Shown piece after piece: positions 16,491-25,210 of a stretch of DNA of 64,000 nt (the first letter of the stretch is position 1; the number at the start of each line of letters is the position of its first letter). The position numbers and the translations under genes were made by a program. The notes under the pieces were generated by a model. It did no database searches, was not told the DNA's origin, and was given only the letters and a program-made list of their open reading frames with translations. The stretch comes from Coriobacteriia bacterium. GTDB taxonomy: Bacteria; Actinomycetota; Coriobacteriia; Coriobacteriales; QAMH01. The DNA lies in assembly GCA_003149935.1 (NCBI GenBank), contig QAMH01000006.1, forward strand, positions 484,121 to 548,120, given 5' to 3'.

Positions 16491-17594
16491 ATGCGGGCGT
16501 TACACAGAATCGAACAGGTACAGAGGCTTCTCGAGGACCAGGTTCTCGATGCGATCATCGTTCGGGCAAACAGCGACCTGTTCTGGCTCACGGGTTTCGA
16601 GGACGTCTTCGACAGCGAGCAAGCTCATGTCGCCATCATCACGCGCCAGGACTGCATCCTGCATACGGACACGCGCTACGTGACCGCCATGCGCGAGAAG
16701 GCCCACGAGGAAGGCATCTGGCAAATTGACGCCTCGCGCGAGCGTGAGGTCGAGTTCATCGCCCACATGCTCAAGGAACTTAAGCTCGTCACGGGACGTG
16801 TCGCCATTGACGAGACCATGCCGTTGAGCCTCTATCGCAAGTATTCGGATGCAATGCCCAACGCGCGCTTCAAGGAGCGCTCCGATGACATTCTCAAGCT
16901 GCGTGCCGTCAAGGATGCCGATGAGATCGTCCTCATGAAGCGAGCCCAGGCCATCGCCTCGGAGGCGTTCATGGAAACGCTGGAGGATTTACAGCCCGGC
17001 ATGAGCGAGCGTGACGCCTCGATCATGCTCGAGTTCAACATGAAACGCCTGGGAGCAAGCGAGCTCGCGTTCGCGAACATCGTCGCAAGCGGACCCAACG
17101 GCGCCAAACCCCACGCCATACCGTCAGAGCGCCAGTTCGAGCAGGGCGACTTCATCGTCTTCGACTTCGGTGCACGCGTGGGCGGATACTGCTCGGACAC
17201 GACACGCACCGTATGCATCGGTGGGGCAAGCGAGGAGCAGATACGCGTCTACGAGGCCGTACGCCGGGCAAACGAATGGGTTGCCGCAAACATCAAACCG
17301 GGTGTAACAGGCGCGCAGATGCATACGCTCGCCGAAAGCGAGCTTGCCAAGGCGGGCTTCGAGCACAAGATGGGCCACTCGCTCGGGCATGGCGTGGGTA
17401 TCGATATCCATGAGCTTCCCCTGCTCTCGCCTACCAACAAGGAAGCGCTTGTCGCTGGCAACGTCGTGACCGACGAGCCGGGCATCTACTTACCAGGCGA
17501 AATGGGCGTGCGCATCGAGGATTGCGGTGTCGTCACCGAGACCGGATTCGAGAGCTTCTGTGACATCACGCACGAGCTCATGGTGATCGAGTAA
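16491..17594 (+). CDS. pepP: Xaa-Pro aminopeptidase family protein (M24B)
   Basis: 367 residues. N-terminal creatinase-like domain (about 1-135), then a pita-bread metallopeptidase domain. Metal ligands are seen in FDFGARVGGYCSDTTRT (two Asp), GHSLGHGVGIDIHE (His), DEPGIYLPG (Glu) and MGVRIEDCGVV (Glu). It would remove N-terminal residues preceding proline. The ATG at 16491 follows GGAAAGGTG and gives MRALHRIEQVQRLL; an upstream extension to 16329 would be translated repeat. It lies in plus orientation between aroQ and efp, which are both minus. Many genomes have aroQ-pepP-efp on one strand, so it looks locally inverted, with repeats on both sides. Confidence 0.93.
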   Translation: MRALHRIEQVQRLLEDQVLDAIIVRANSDLFWLTGFEDVFDSEQAHVAIITRQDCILHTDTRYVTAMREKAHEEGIWQIDASREREVEFIAHMLKELKLVTGRVAIDETMPLSLYRKYSDAMPNARFKERSDDILKLRAVKDADEIVLMKRAQAIASEAFMETLEDLQPGMSERDASIMLEFNMKRLGASELAFANIVASGPNGAKPHAIPSERQFEQGDFIVFDFGARVGGYCSDTTRTVCIGGASEEQIRVYEAVRRANEWVAANIKPGVTGAQMHTLAESELAKAGFEHKMGHSLGHGVGIDIHELPLLSPTNKEALVAGNVVTDEPGIYLPGEMGVRIEDCGVVTETGFESFCDITHELMVIE

Positions 17595-17648
17595 GGCATA
17601 TCTATACCTCTGCCGTCATCTCGACCGGAGGCGTGCGGCGGCCACTTC

Positions 17649-17740
17649 TGTCATTTCGACCGGAGGCGCGCAGCGCCGGAGTGGAGAAATCTCCAACAGC
17701 AGAGATTTCTCGACTTCGCTTCGCTTCGCTCGAAATGACA
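17649..17740. repeat. Palindromic repeat, right copy beside pepP
   Basis: 92 bases identical to 16222-16321 except for an 8-base gap. It is preceded by a partial unit starting CGTCATCTCGACCGGAGGCG at about 17614. Together with the left copies it brackets pepP. Confidence 0.88.
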
Positions 17741-17746
17741 GCGCGC

Positions 17747-17783
17747 GACGTGGCGTCTCCGCTCGAAATGGCGGAGCCACGTC
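17747..17783. repeat. Hairpin after aroQ
   Basis: GACGTGG/CCACGTC (7 bp), a 3-base bulge, then CTCCGC/GCGGAG (6 bp) with an 8-base loop. It lies 9 bases past the aroQ stop on the minus strand but has no T-run, so termination there is uncertain. Confidence 0.5.
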
Positions 17784-17792
17784 ATATCACGC

Positions 17793-18224
17793 TTACCCCA
17801 AATGTTCCAGCAGCATGTCGACGCCGCGCAGGTAGCCTTGAGGTCCGAGCCCCTTGATCTGCCCGATGCAGGCATCGGCGAGCACGGAGTGGCGTCGGAA
17901 CTCCTCGCGCTTCGAGATATCGGAGATGTGCACCTCGACAACCGGTGTGGTGACCGAACTGATCGCATCATGCAAGGCGTAGCTATAGTGCGTGTGCGCG
18001 CCGGGGTTGTAGACGATACCGTCATAGACGCCCTGGCTCGCATGTATCTTGTCGATAAGCTCGCCCTCATGGTTGGACTGGAAGCAATCCATGTCGGCAC
18101 CATGCTCACGCGCATAGGAAACCGTATCAGCCTCTATGTCGGCGAGCGTCGTCGTGCCGTAGACGTCAGGTTCGCGCTGCCCCAGCAAGTTGAGATTGGG
18201 GCCGTTCATCAACAGCAGCCTCAT
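17793..18224 (-). CDS. aroQ: 3-dehydroquinate dehydratase, type II
   Basis: 143 residues, the usual size of the dodecameric type II enzyme (third shikimate step). NGPNLNLLGQREPDVYG with the catalytic Tyr loop, FQSNHEGELID, YNPGAHTHYSYALHDA and EVHISDISKREEFR are all family motifs. The ATG at 18224 overlaps the aroB stop by ATGA. Last gene of the aroC-aroK-aroB-aroQ run. Confidence 0.97.
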   Translation of the reverse strand: MRLLLMNGPNLNLLGQREPDVYGTTTLADIEADTVSYAREHGADMDCFQSNHEGELIDKIHASQGVYDGIVYNPGAHTHYSYALHDAISSVTTPVVEVHISDISKREEFRRHSVLADACIGQIKGLGPQGYLRGVDMLLEHLG

Positions 18225-19372
18225 GCTTGCCCCCACATCTTTCCGCCGTTTTGCTCGATGAGGCGCTCCTTGAGCGTGCACCAGGCCCGCAAATGCTCCA
18301 TGATGACGTCATCGGGCACGGCCACGAGCTTCCACTTGGCGATGTCCTCGAGCAGAACGAACCTGACCTGGCCGCCACGTGCCTTCTTGTCGCCCTTCAT
18401 GAGTTTGAAGAGGCGCTCCGGTGGCGCCACCCACGGAAGCGCTGGCAAGCCCAGCGAGTCGAGCAGGCTATCCGTTGCCTTCACGACACTCATGTCGCAG
18501 CCAAGCATCTCGACCGAGAGACGTGCTGCGAAACGCATTCCCTCGGCAACGGCGCGTCCATGCGCGATGGTGCCATAGCCCGCAGCGTTCTCGATGGCAT
18601 GTGCGAGAGTGTGTCCGTAGTTGAGACACTCGCGCACACCGGCGGACTCGGTACTGTCCTTGCTCACCACGGATGCCTTGAACTCGGCGGTCATGTAGAC
18701 CGCCTCCTCGAGCAACTCGACGTCATGCGCCATAAGGCCTGCGGCGTTGTCACGCAGCCATTCGTAGAAGGAACGACGCGGGGCCACGAAGGAGCTCTTG
18801 GCTATCTCGGCAAAGCCGTTTGCCCAGTCCTCCTCGAGAAGGGTCTTGAGGCAGCGAATGTCGGAGCACACGAAGACGGGCTGATGGAAGGTGCCGACGA
18901 GGTTCTTGCCGGCCTGAAGGTTGACCCCCGTCTTGCCGCCGATGGACGAGTCGACCATCGCGAGCAGGGTCGTGGGCACCTGGATGAAGTCGATGCCGCG
19001 CATGTAGGTCGAGGCGACGAAGCCGGCCAAATCGCCCACGACGCCACCGCCGCACGCAACGATGAAATCATCGCGAGTGAAACCATAGCGGGCGATAGCC
19101 TCCCAGAGCTCATTGGCGAGTTCGACGGACTTGGAGGTTTCCCCCGGCGCGATGAGCAGGTCGTAGACCTCGAATCCGGCCTCTTCGAGACGTTTCTTCA
19201 CGAGCTTGCCATAGGCAGGCCCCACGTTCTCATCCGAGATGACGAGGGCACGCTGGCAATCCTTGAGATCGCGTGCCGTCGAGGAGAGTGCGGAAAGGGC
19301 ACCGCTCCCGATGCGGATATCGTACACATGACCGCCCGGTAAGGCGACGTGGATGATGCGGTCTCGGCTCAT
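18221..19372 (-). CDS. aroB: 3-dehydroquinate synthase
   Basis: 383 residues. Cyclises DAHP to 3-dehydroquinate with NAD and a divalent metal. GGGVVGDLAGFVASTYMRGI, QVPTTLLAMVDSSIGGKTGVN and the metal-binding LNYGHTLAHAIE are seen. The ATG at 19372 overlaps the aroK stop by ATGA and matches the family N-terminus; no longer start is needed. Overlaps aroQ at the other end, so translation is coupled. Confidence 0.97.
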   Translation of the reverse strand: MSRDRIIHVALPGGHVYDIRIGSGALSALSSTARDLKDCQRALVISDENVGPAYGKLVKKRLEEAGFEVYDLLIAPGETSKSVELANELWEAIARYGFTRDDFIVACGGGVVGDLAGFVASTYMRGIDFIQVPTTLLAMVDSSIGGKTGVNLQAGKNLVGTFHQPVFVCSDIRCLKTLLEEDWANGFAEIAKSSFVAPRRSFYEWLRDNAAGLMAHDVELLEEAVYMTAEFKASVVSKDSTESAGVRECLNYGHTLAHAIENAAGYGTIAHGRAVAEGMRFAARLSVEMLGCDMSVVKATDSLLDSLGLPALPWVAPPERLFKLMKGDKKARGGQVRFVLLEDIAKWKLVAVPDDVIMEHLRAWCTLKERLIEQNGGKMWGQA

Positions 19373-19896
19373 AACAGCCCCTCTCGTTCCAGAGCTTCCT
19401 TGCATTGGTTGGCCACCTGATAGACGCTTTTGCCCGATGACTCGATGGTGATATCCGCAACTTCACGGTACCAGGGCATGCGTTCGGCATAGATTTCATC
19501 GACGGGACGCTCGCCCGAGAGCAGCGGTCGCGTGGAGGGATTCGAGATGCGCCCAATGGCCTCATCACATGGCACGTCAAGAAAGACGACCGTGCCGAGG
19601 GATTTGAGTATGGGGCGGTTAACCGGATTGCAGACGATGCCACCGCCACAGGAGATGATGGAGCGGCCCTCATGCTCGAGGCTACGGAGGGTCTCGGTCT
19701 CGATGCGCCTGAAACCCGCTTCGCCCTCCTCGGCAAAGATGCGGGGGATCTTGCGGTGTTGAATTGCCTCGATACGATAGTCAAGGTCGATGAGCGAAAG
19801 TCCCGTGATGGCAGACAGTTTGCGCGAGACGCTTGTCTTGCCCGAGCCCATGAACCCAACGAGGAGTATGTGATCGTTGCATGTTTCGCGCGTCAT
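19369..19896 (-). CDS. aroK: Shikimate kinase
   Basis: 175 residues. P-loop kinase with GFMGSGKT (residues about 14-21), the substrate-binding DLDYRIE and SCGGGIV, and the lid RPLLSGERP. Phosphorylates shikimate at O3. ATGA overlaps with aroC upstream and aroB downstream show a translationally coupled shikimate operon. Confidence 0.96.
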   Translation of the reverse strand: MTRETCNDHILLVGFMGSGKTSVSRKLSAITGLSLIDLDYRIEAIQHRKIPRIFAEEGEAGFRRIETETLRSLEHEGRSIISCGGGIVCNPVNRPILKSLGTVVFLDVPCDEAIGRISNPSTRPLLSGERPVDEIYAERMPWYREVADITIESSGKSVYQVANQCKEALEREGLL

Positions 19897-21038
19897 AATG
19901 CGATGCGCTCCCGATATGCATCGCGTGCAGAGATGATGTCATCGATCACGTCGGCACCGAACTTCTCGAGGTAGGCATCGGCGAGCACGAAGGCGACCTC
20001 AGCCTCGGCCACGACGGCCGCGGCAGGCACCGCGCACACGTCCGAACGCTCCTTGGATGCCTTGACGGGCATGAGCGTGTCGGTATCGACGGTATCAAGT
20101 GGCTGCATCATGGTTGGAATGGGCTTCATCGCACACGTCATGACGAGAGGCTCGCCGTTGGTCATGCCGCCCTCGAGGCCGCCGGCATTGTTACCGGAAC
20201 GGGTGAAGCCACGCGCCTCGTCATAGTAGATGGAATCGTGCACGAGGCTTCCAGGACGCCGCGCTGCCTCGAAGCCCAAGCCAAACTCGACGCCTTTGAT
20301 GGCGGGGATGGAAAACGCCGCTGCGCCCAGACGCGAGGTGAGGCGGTCGGGACCGGAAGCGTAACTGCCAAGGCCGGGAACGAGACCATCGGCAACGACG
20401 ACGAACTCGCCACCGAGCGACTCGCCCTTGGTCCGCGCCTCATCGATAAGTGCCTTCATAGCCTGTGTCGTCTCCTCGTCGGGGCATCGGCATTCGGATG
20501 CCTCGATGGCTGCGCGCTCGATCTGCGCGTTTTCGGGCAGCTCCACCGTGCCGATGCGGCGCACGTAGGAATAGACCTCGACGCCGAGCTCGGCCAGGAG
20601 CGCCTTGGCAATGCCGCCAGCTGCGACACGCGCCGCCGTCTCGCGTGCGCTCGAGCGCTCGAGGATGTCGCGGGCATCGTCGGTCGCGATCTTGAGCATG
20701 CCGACGAGGTCCGCATGGCCAGGACGCGGACAGGTCTCGCGCTTCAGGTCGTCTGGAGCCTCCCCGTTTGGCGCCATGCGGTCAGTCCAGTTGGCGAAAT
20801 CGTCATTGACGACCTGCAGGGTAACGGGCGTGCCGAGCGTTTGGGAAAAGCGTACGCCGGAGAGTATCTGCGCGGTGTCATGCTCGATCTTCTGGCGACC
20901 ACCGCGACCATAGCCGCCCTGGCGACGTGCAAGATCGCGATTGATCGCATCGATGTCGATGGAAACGCCCGCCGGCATGCCGGAGACGATCGCCGTGAGC
21001 GCTGGTCCATGCGACTCCCCTGCCGTGACAAACTCCAT
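19893..21038 (-). CDS. aroC: Chorismate synthase
   Basis: 381 residues. FMN-dependent last step of the shikimate pathway. TAGESHGPALTAIVSG is the N-terminal signature, with GRSSARETAARVAAG and the RSGNNAGGLEGGMTNGE segment in the C-terminal half. The ATG at 21038 gives MEFVTAGESHG; an upstream extension to 21107 lacks family similarity. aroA and aroE are not in the window. Confidence 0.97.
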   Translation of the reverse strand: MEFVTAGESHGPALTAIVSGMPAGVSIDIDAINRDLARRQGGYGRGGRQKIEHDTAQILSGVRFSQTLGTPVTLQVVNDDFANWTDRMAPNGEAPDDLKRETCPRPGHADLVGMLKIATDDARDILERSSARETAARVAAGGIAKALLAELGVEVYSYVRRIGTVELPENAQIERAAIEASECRCPDEETTQAMKALIDEARTKGESLGGEFVVVADGLVPGLGSYASGPDRLTSRLGAAAFSIPAIKGVEFGLGFEAARRPGSLVHDSIYYDEARGFTRSGNNAGGLEGGMTNGEPLVMTCAMKPIPTMMQPLDTVDTDTLMPVKASKERSDVCAVPAAAVVAEAEVAFVLADAYLEKFGADVIDDIISARDAYRERIAL

Positions 21039-21054
21039 GATCTTCCCTTTCCCT

Positions 21055-22098
21055 CTATTGGCCCGCGCGATCTTGCTGTGCGGTCTTGCGTGCCTCGAGC
21101 TCCTCACGCGCCAGCACGATGTTCATCGCCGCAATAGCGCATTCAATCATACCCTCGTCAGGAGGATTCGTCGTCAGACGCTGCATCTGCATACCAGGCC
21201 ACAGAATGATGCGGACAAGCTTGTTGTCTGGATGCGTACCAGCCCACTTGACCGTCACCTCGTAGGATACGCCGGCAATGAGCGGTAGCAGGATGATGCG
21301 CGTGAGCATGATGAGGACGAAGCGCAATGGGCCTTCGGTGACGCCCGTCAGATCGACAAGCGCGTTGATGGGCTGACCAAGCGCCGTGTAGACGAAGATG
21401 GCGATGAGCATGACCATGATGATGAAGGCCGTGCCACAGCGTACGTGTAAGCGCGGAAAACGCATGGCGACCCCGGGCTCGAGCGATTCGCCATGCTCGA
21501 AGCAGTGGATGGTCTTGTGCTCGGCTCCGTGATAGCTGAACATGCGCCGGATATCCTTCATAAGGCTGATGAGCCATATGTAGACGATGAAGATGGCCAC
21601 GCGCACGATGCCATCGAAGATGTTCCAGGCGACGGAATTCATGCTCGACTCACCGAGAACGAGGTTGCTCAGCGCTGCGGGCAGGATGATAAAGATTGCG
21701 ATGCCGAGTACGATGCCGACGAGCATCGAGATGGTCATGAGGGCGCTCGTACCAGCGGACTTCTTCTTCGTCTCACCGTCCTCGGCGAGCTCGTCCTCTT
21801 CCTCGTCCCAATCGTAAGCATGCTCACTCGAGATGCCGAGCGCTTTGTAACCAAGCGCCAAGGATTCCACGAAGGCGGTGCAGCCACGGATAACGGGCCA
21901 GTACATCCAGGCGTTCTTCTTGCGCCCGGAAGCCAGATCGTGTTCCTCGGTGTAGATCTCACCGTCTGACTGGCGGACGGCAACCGCCCAATTATAGCGA
22001 CCGCGCATCATGATGCCCTCGATGAGCGCCTGCCCACCGATATGCGTCCGCGTTTGGACGTCGCAATCTGCAGCAAATGCCTTGCGTGATTCGCTCAA
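21055..22098 (-). CDS. DUF1385 family membrane protein
   Basis: 347 residues of the DUF1385 (YqhQ-like) family, whose role is unknown. The N-terminal HIGGQALIEGIMMRGRYNWAVAVR is the family signature, as is YHGAEHKTIHCFEHGE in the middle. At least four hydrophobic helices are visible; an acidic patch (DWDEEEDELAEDGE) precedes the first. It sits between thyX and aroC with 3- and 16-base gaps, hence likely cotranscribed with the shikimate genes. Confidence 0.9.
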   Translation of the reverse strand: MSESRKAFAADCDVQTRTHIGGQALIEGIMMRGRYNWAVAVRQSDGEIYTEEHDLASGRKKNAWMYWPVIRGCTAFVESLALGYKALGISSEHAYDWDEEEDELAEDGETKKKSAGTSALMTISMLVGIVLGIAIFIILPAALSNLVLGESSMNSVAWNIFDGIVRVAIFIVYIWLISLMKDIRRMFSYHGAEHKTIHCFEHGESLEPGVAMRFPRLHVRCGTAFIIMVMLIAIFVYTALGQPINALVDLTGVTEGPLRFVLIMLTRIILLPLIAGVSYEVTVKWAGTHPDNKLVRIILWPGMQMQRLTTNPPDEGMIECAIAAMNIVLAREELEARKTAQQDRAGQ

Positions 22099-22101
22099 AG
22101 C

Positions 22102-22776
22102 CTACAACTCCACTCGCTGCCAGGGATTACCGCAGGTCATCTTGCCTTCAGGACATGCGCCCTTCACGCAACCAGGGCCCGCCTGCGCAAAGATGAGCGG
22201 CGCAGTGGGGCGTACGAGCTCGAGCATGCGACAAGCGACCGCACGAATCTCCCATTGGGCGCGATTGCAGCAGCGTAGTTCGAAGAAGTGGAGAAGTTCG
22301 CGAATGTTCATGGTCACGACGATCTTGGTCTCGCATGCATTGGGCAGCAAATAGCGGGCATCCTCGGCGGGGACGCCTCGTTCGACGAGATCGGCGTACG
22401 CTTTAAACGCGGCACAGGCAGCCTGATCGTACTCGGCCTCGGCACCGGCATCGATAACGGTCTGCGGTACGATGAACTCCGGCTCCTCCTTGAAGGTGAC
22501 ATAGCGTTGCGACTGCTGGTTGTACGAAGCGAGACGATGACGAACGAGCTGATGCGTCATCGCGCGCGAGACGCCGTCGATGGCAAAGGTATAGCTCGCA
22601 TGCTCGAGCGTCGAGAAGTGACCGCTCTCGAGAATGGTGCGTAGGACCTTCTCGATGCGCTCCTCGGACAGGGTCTCCATGAGCTCGGCGGCGCCCACGG
22701 GGGCATAGCAAAGCCGCGCTGCCGTCGCAACGGCGCGCTGGGGATCGGGCGTGTGATAGAGCAGCTCGACGTTCAT
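22102..22776 (-). CDS. thyX: FAD-dependent thymidylate synthase ThyX
   Basis: 224 residues. Makes dTMP from dUMP using methylene-THF and FAD. The ThyX motif RHRxxSxNxxSxR is RHRLASYNQQSQR. The ATG at 22776 follows GGAAAGGA by 8 bases and starts MNVELLYHTPDP. A dCMP deaminase at 42.4 kb could supply dUMP. The C-terminus holds GCVKGACPEGKMTCG, with three Cys that are not part of the core fold. Confidence 0.95.
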   Translation of the reverse strand: MNVELLYHTPDPQRAVATAARLCYAPVGAAELMETLSEERIEKVLRTILESGHFSTLEHASYTFAIDGVSRAMTHQLVRHRLASYNQQSQRYVTFKEEPEFIVPQTVIDAGAEAEYDQAACAAFKAYADLVERGVPAEDARYLLPNACETKIVVTMNIRELLHFFELRCCNRAQWEIRAVACRMLELVRPTAPLIFAQAGPGCVKGACPEGKMTCGNPWQRVEL

Positions 22777-22927
22777 GAAAGCATCCTTTCCAAGGGCGTG
22801 AGGTATGAAGCGCATGGCTTCATCGTCAACGATTGCACCATACTAGTCAAAAGCGCGAGTTAGTATGGGAAGAGAACGTAAACATGCACCGAATCGTCAG
22901 AATTCGCAAATCAGCGGTGCAAATAAG

Positions 22928-23155
22928 CTAGGGCGCTATGCTCCCTGATGGGTCATCGGCAGCAGGAGATTGCCGTGCCTCGAGCGCCTGCGTAATCCGG
23001 AAGAAGAGATCGGAATATTGGAGATAGAGCTCCTCGTCGGCCTTCTTGTCCTCGAAGATGCGCTTGCCCAACTCGCAATACAGCTCGTCAACCTGACGAG
23101 TCAGGTCCTCGGCGCCCATATGTGATGTGTCTCGATACGTCATATCGACTTTCAT
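22928..23155 (-). CDS. Hypothetical small acidic protein
   Basis: About 75 residues from an ATG at 23155 (an alternative ATG lies four codons in). Reads as helical and acidic: LTRQVDELYCELGKRIFEDK then ELYLQYSDLFFRITQALEAR, ending in a Pro/Asp-rich tail. No family recognised. It is divergent from the HTH gene at 23285, with about 130 bases between the starts, so the two may share control. Confidence 0.55.
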   Translation of the reverse strand: MKVDMTYRDTSHMGAEDLTRQVDELYCELGKRIFEDKKADEELYLQYSDLFFRITQALEARQSPAADDPSGSIAP

Positions 23156-23284
23156 ACACGAAAAAGCTTCTACAGAGCGATATGCAGTGTGCAAAACGCC
23201 TTTATCTGCCTTTGCTATAAATCATATACGGTTTGTTGTTTCTTAGCCCAACGCCCGCATCATGCTATCACATACGCTCAGGAA

Positions 23285-23545
23285 ATGGATTCGCAGGGCC
23301 TGCAGAACAGGCGTCTGGTCGGCGCCGCGATCAACAGATTCAGAGAGGAACAGGGCCTCTCCCTGCGTAAGCTCGCCCACATGGTCGGCATGGACTATGC
23401 CTACATCTGCAGCATCGAGGGCGGCAAGGCAAATCCCACCCTTGATGCGCTCTCCAAAATCGCATCGGGCCTCGACGTGGAGATCGTCGATCTCTTCACC
23501 AGAAACGACGGAGGTCCGGACTACGCGATGAGCAAGTTGAAATGA
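23285..23545 (+). CDS. XRE-family helix-turn-helix transcriptional regulator
   Basis: 86 residues, essentially one Cro/CI-type HTH domain (about residues 8-66): INRFREEQGLSLRKLAHMVG, then YICSIEGGKANPTLDALSKIASGL. No effector domain. The ATG at 23285 has an AGGA only two bases away, so the start is not certain; a longer frame reaches 23189. Divergent from the small acidic gene. The target is unknown. Confidence 0.78.
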   Translation: MDSQGLQNRRLVGAAINRFREEQGLSLRKLAHMVGMDYAYICSIEGGKANPTLDALSKIASGLDVEIVDLFTRNDGGPDYAMSKLK

Positions 23546-23862
23546 GGATATGAGAAGTCAAGGGGTTCATGCAATGGCTCGCGTCACGTACTGTCGAAGC
23601 TTCTGCGCATTTTCCTTGCATGTCTAGGAATTCTCGCCGTGAATCCTAGACTTTCGTCGAAAATGCGCATGCAGCACCGACAAGCCCTAGACTCTCGGCA
23701 AAAATGCGCACGAGACGCCCCGCAATCCTAGACTTTCGGCAAAAATGCGCGTCGATAAGGCTCTGCAATACACTACCTTACAGAAGAATCTCGAAACCTA
23801 GTAGGAGGCGGACTAGTTGGTTGTGGACTGTTGGGGCATGGATATCGGGGCTGTCCGTCGAC
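23546..23862. other. Intergenic region with 24-bp repeats (317 bases)
   Basis: Bases 23605-23750 hold four copies of a 24-bp repeat (separate entry). The rest, including 23751-23862, shows no gene, terminator or clear promoter. Confidence 0.6.
23605..23750. repeat. Four 24-bp repeats, three direct with 41-bp period and one inverted
   Basis: Direct copies at 23645-23668, 23686-23709 and 23727-23750 share CCTAGACT, TCG and AAAATGCGC, differing at three positions; starts are exactly 41 bases apart. A diverged inverted copy (GCGCATTTTCC then TGTCTAGG) is at 23605-23628. Spacers of 17 bases are unrelated. Could be protein-binding sites or a REP cluster. Confidence 0.85.
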
Positions 23863-24423
23863 CTAGGCCCAGCCGGCATCAACGTCTCGCGGCGTCTTCC
23901 CCTCCTGCAACCGCTTGCTCATCAGGTAATTCGCAAGCGGCACGCCGTTTCTGACCGCACTGTTCTCGCGCTCGGCCGCATATCCCACATGCTCAAAGAA
24001 CGGCTTTGCCGTTATCGACGAGAACAATGAAACGTGTTCTTTTCCTCGTTCGACCGCCATATGCTCCAGCTCTTCTAGGATGGTGCTCCCTATGCCCTGA
24101 CCCTGTCTGTCCTTATGCACGAAGAGCATGTCGACGTCGCCCTTGTCATCCAGACTCCCGAATCCAACGATGATGCCGCGTTCCTTGACGCTGGCCGTCT
24201 TCTGCCCCGCAAGTTTCTTGACGATTTGCGCACGGTGCTGGTCGTCGCAGGGCGCCCAAGCATCGAGCTGATCGGCTGCGTAGTCGCGAGCGTTGACCGC
24301 ATGAACCGTGTCGCAAAACAACCGTGCAGCCGCATCGTAATCGTCGGCAAACAGGGAGTCGACCTCAAGGTCGCCTAAAAGGGTCTTGCCTGTATGGTTT
24401 GCTCCACCTATCAGGATGATCAT
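23863..24423 (-). CDS. GNAT acetyltransferase with N-terminal P-loop fragment (chimeric)
   Basis: 186 residues. Residues about 20-170 form a GNAT domain: YDAAARLFCDTVHAVNARDY, GFGSLDDKGDVDMLFVHKDR and the acetyl-CoA loop RQGQGIGSTILEELE, then FFEHVGYA. The first 16 residues, MIILIGGANHTGKTLL, instead look like the start of a P-loop kinase or ATPase, cut right after the Walker A motif. The join suggests a deletion fused two genes and gave the acetyltransferase a foreign start. GGAGG lies only 2 bases before the ATG. Substrate unknown. Confidence 0.8.
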   Translation of the reverse strand: MIILIGGANHTGKTLLGDLEVDSLFADDYDAAARLFCDTVHAVNARDYAADQLDAWAPCDDQHRAQIVKKLAGQKTASVKERGIIVGFGSLDDKGDVDMLFVHKDRQGQGIGSTILEELEHMAVERGKEHVSLFSSITAKPFFEHVGYAAERENSAVRNGVPLANYLMSKRLQEGKTPRDVDAGWA

Positions 24424-24608
24424 TCCTCCAACCTAGCACCAAGACAAACAAGGATGAGTTAAGCATGATTCGATGTTTTATACTACGCCGTCGAAAGCAC
24501 ATGCAGGTTCTCAACAGCCCACAGGCGACTGAATTGGGACGAGGCGAAAAGAAGCCGGGGCTGCAACGATTCGTCCCCACTGCAAACTATTGAGAAGGAA
24601 GAAGAGCA

Positions 24609-25067
24609 TTGCCTGATTACTTGAACATTGCAGAACAGGTATGCATGCTCCGATGCCCGAACAACCGCGATGCCTATCGCGCCTTGCAGTCACTGCAGGA
24701 GACAAGCGACTTGGATGATGCCGTCTATGCTCATATCGATACCTTCATCGAGATGATGCACGATTCCAGTTCCTATGTTCGGACTCGTGGGCTGACCCTG
24801 ATCGCCTGCAATGCAAAGTGGGATGAGGCGGGACGAATCGATGAGACCATCGACGAATATTTGAATCATGTGACCGACGACAAACCCATCACAGCCCGAC
24901 AGTGCATCAAATCTCTCCTGAAACTTTCCGAAGCGAAGCCGCATCTGGTACCGCGCATCGCACCCTCGCTCAGGCACGCCGACATACCGCGATTTGCTGA
25001 CAGCATGAGGCCGCTCGTCCAGAACGACATATGCGATGCACTGCTCGCTCTGGACCCTATGCAATGA
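24609..25067 (+). CDS. HEAT-like alpha-helical repeat protein, uncharacterised
   Basis: 152 residues from a TTG with GAAGGAAGAAG upstream. All-helical, with repeated helix pairs such as YRALQSLQETSDLDDAVYAH, SSSYVRTRGLTLIACNAKW and ITARQCIKSLLKLSEA, the pattern of HEAT/DNA-alkylation-like repeats that bind proteins or nucleic acids. Similar small proteins are sometimes loosely called SufBD-like in databases. No catalytic motif. Stands alone on the plus strand in the accessory region. Confidence 0.7.
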   Translation: MPDYLNIAEQVCMLRCPNNRDAYRALQSLQETSDLDDAVYAHIDTFIEMMHDSSSYVRTRGLTLIACNAKWDEAGRIDETIDEYLNHVTDDKPITARQCIKSLLKLSEAKPHLVPRIAPSLRHADIPRFADSMRPLVQNDICDALLALDPMQ

Positions 25068-25210
25068 GGCGACATCGGCAAACCCCAGTTCAGCGGTGCA
25101 TGTAAAGACCTTTTGACATGGCATGGCGCTTCCAAGCCAACGATGTAAAGCAGTCTTGGTAGTATTTTCTTACCGTAGATGAAAACCTCGTCTCGTGGAA
25201 GGAGACGCCT

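Noticed and set aside
23605..23750. CRISPR array
   Set aside because: Only three direct 24-base copies with 17-base spacers, plus an inverted copy and mismatches within repeats; no cas genes nearby. Spacers are too short and repeats too variable.
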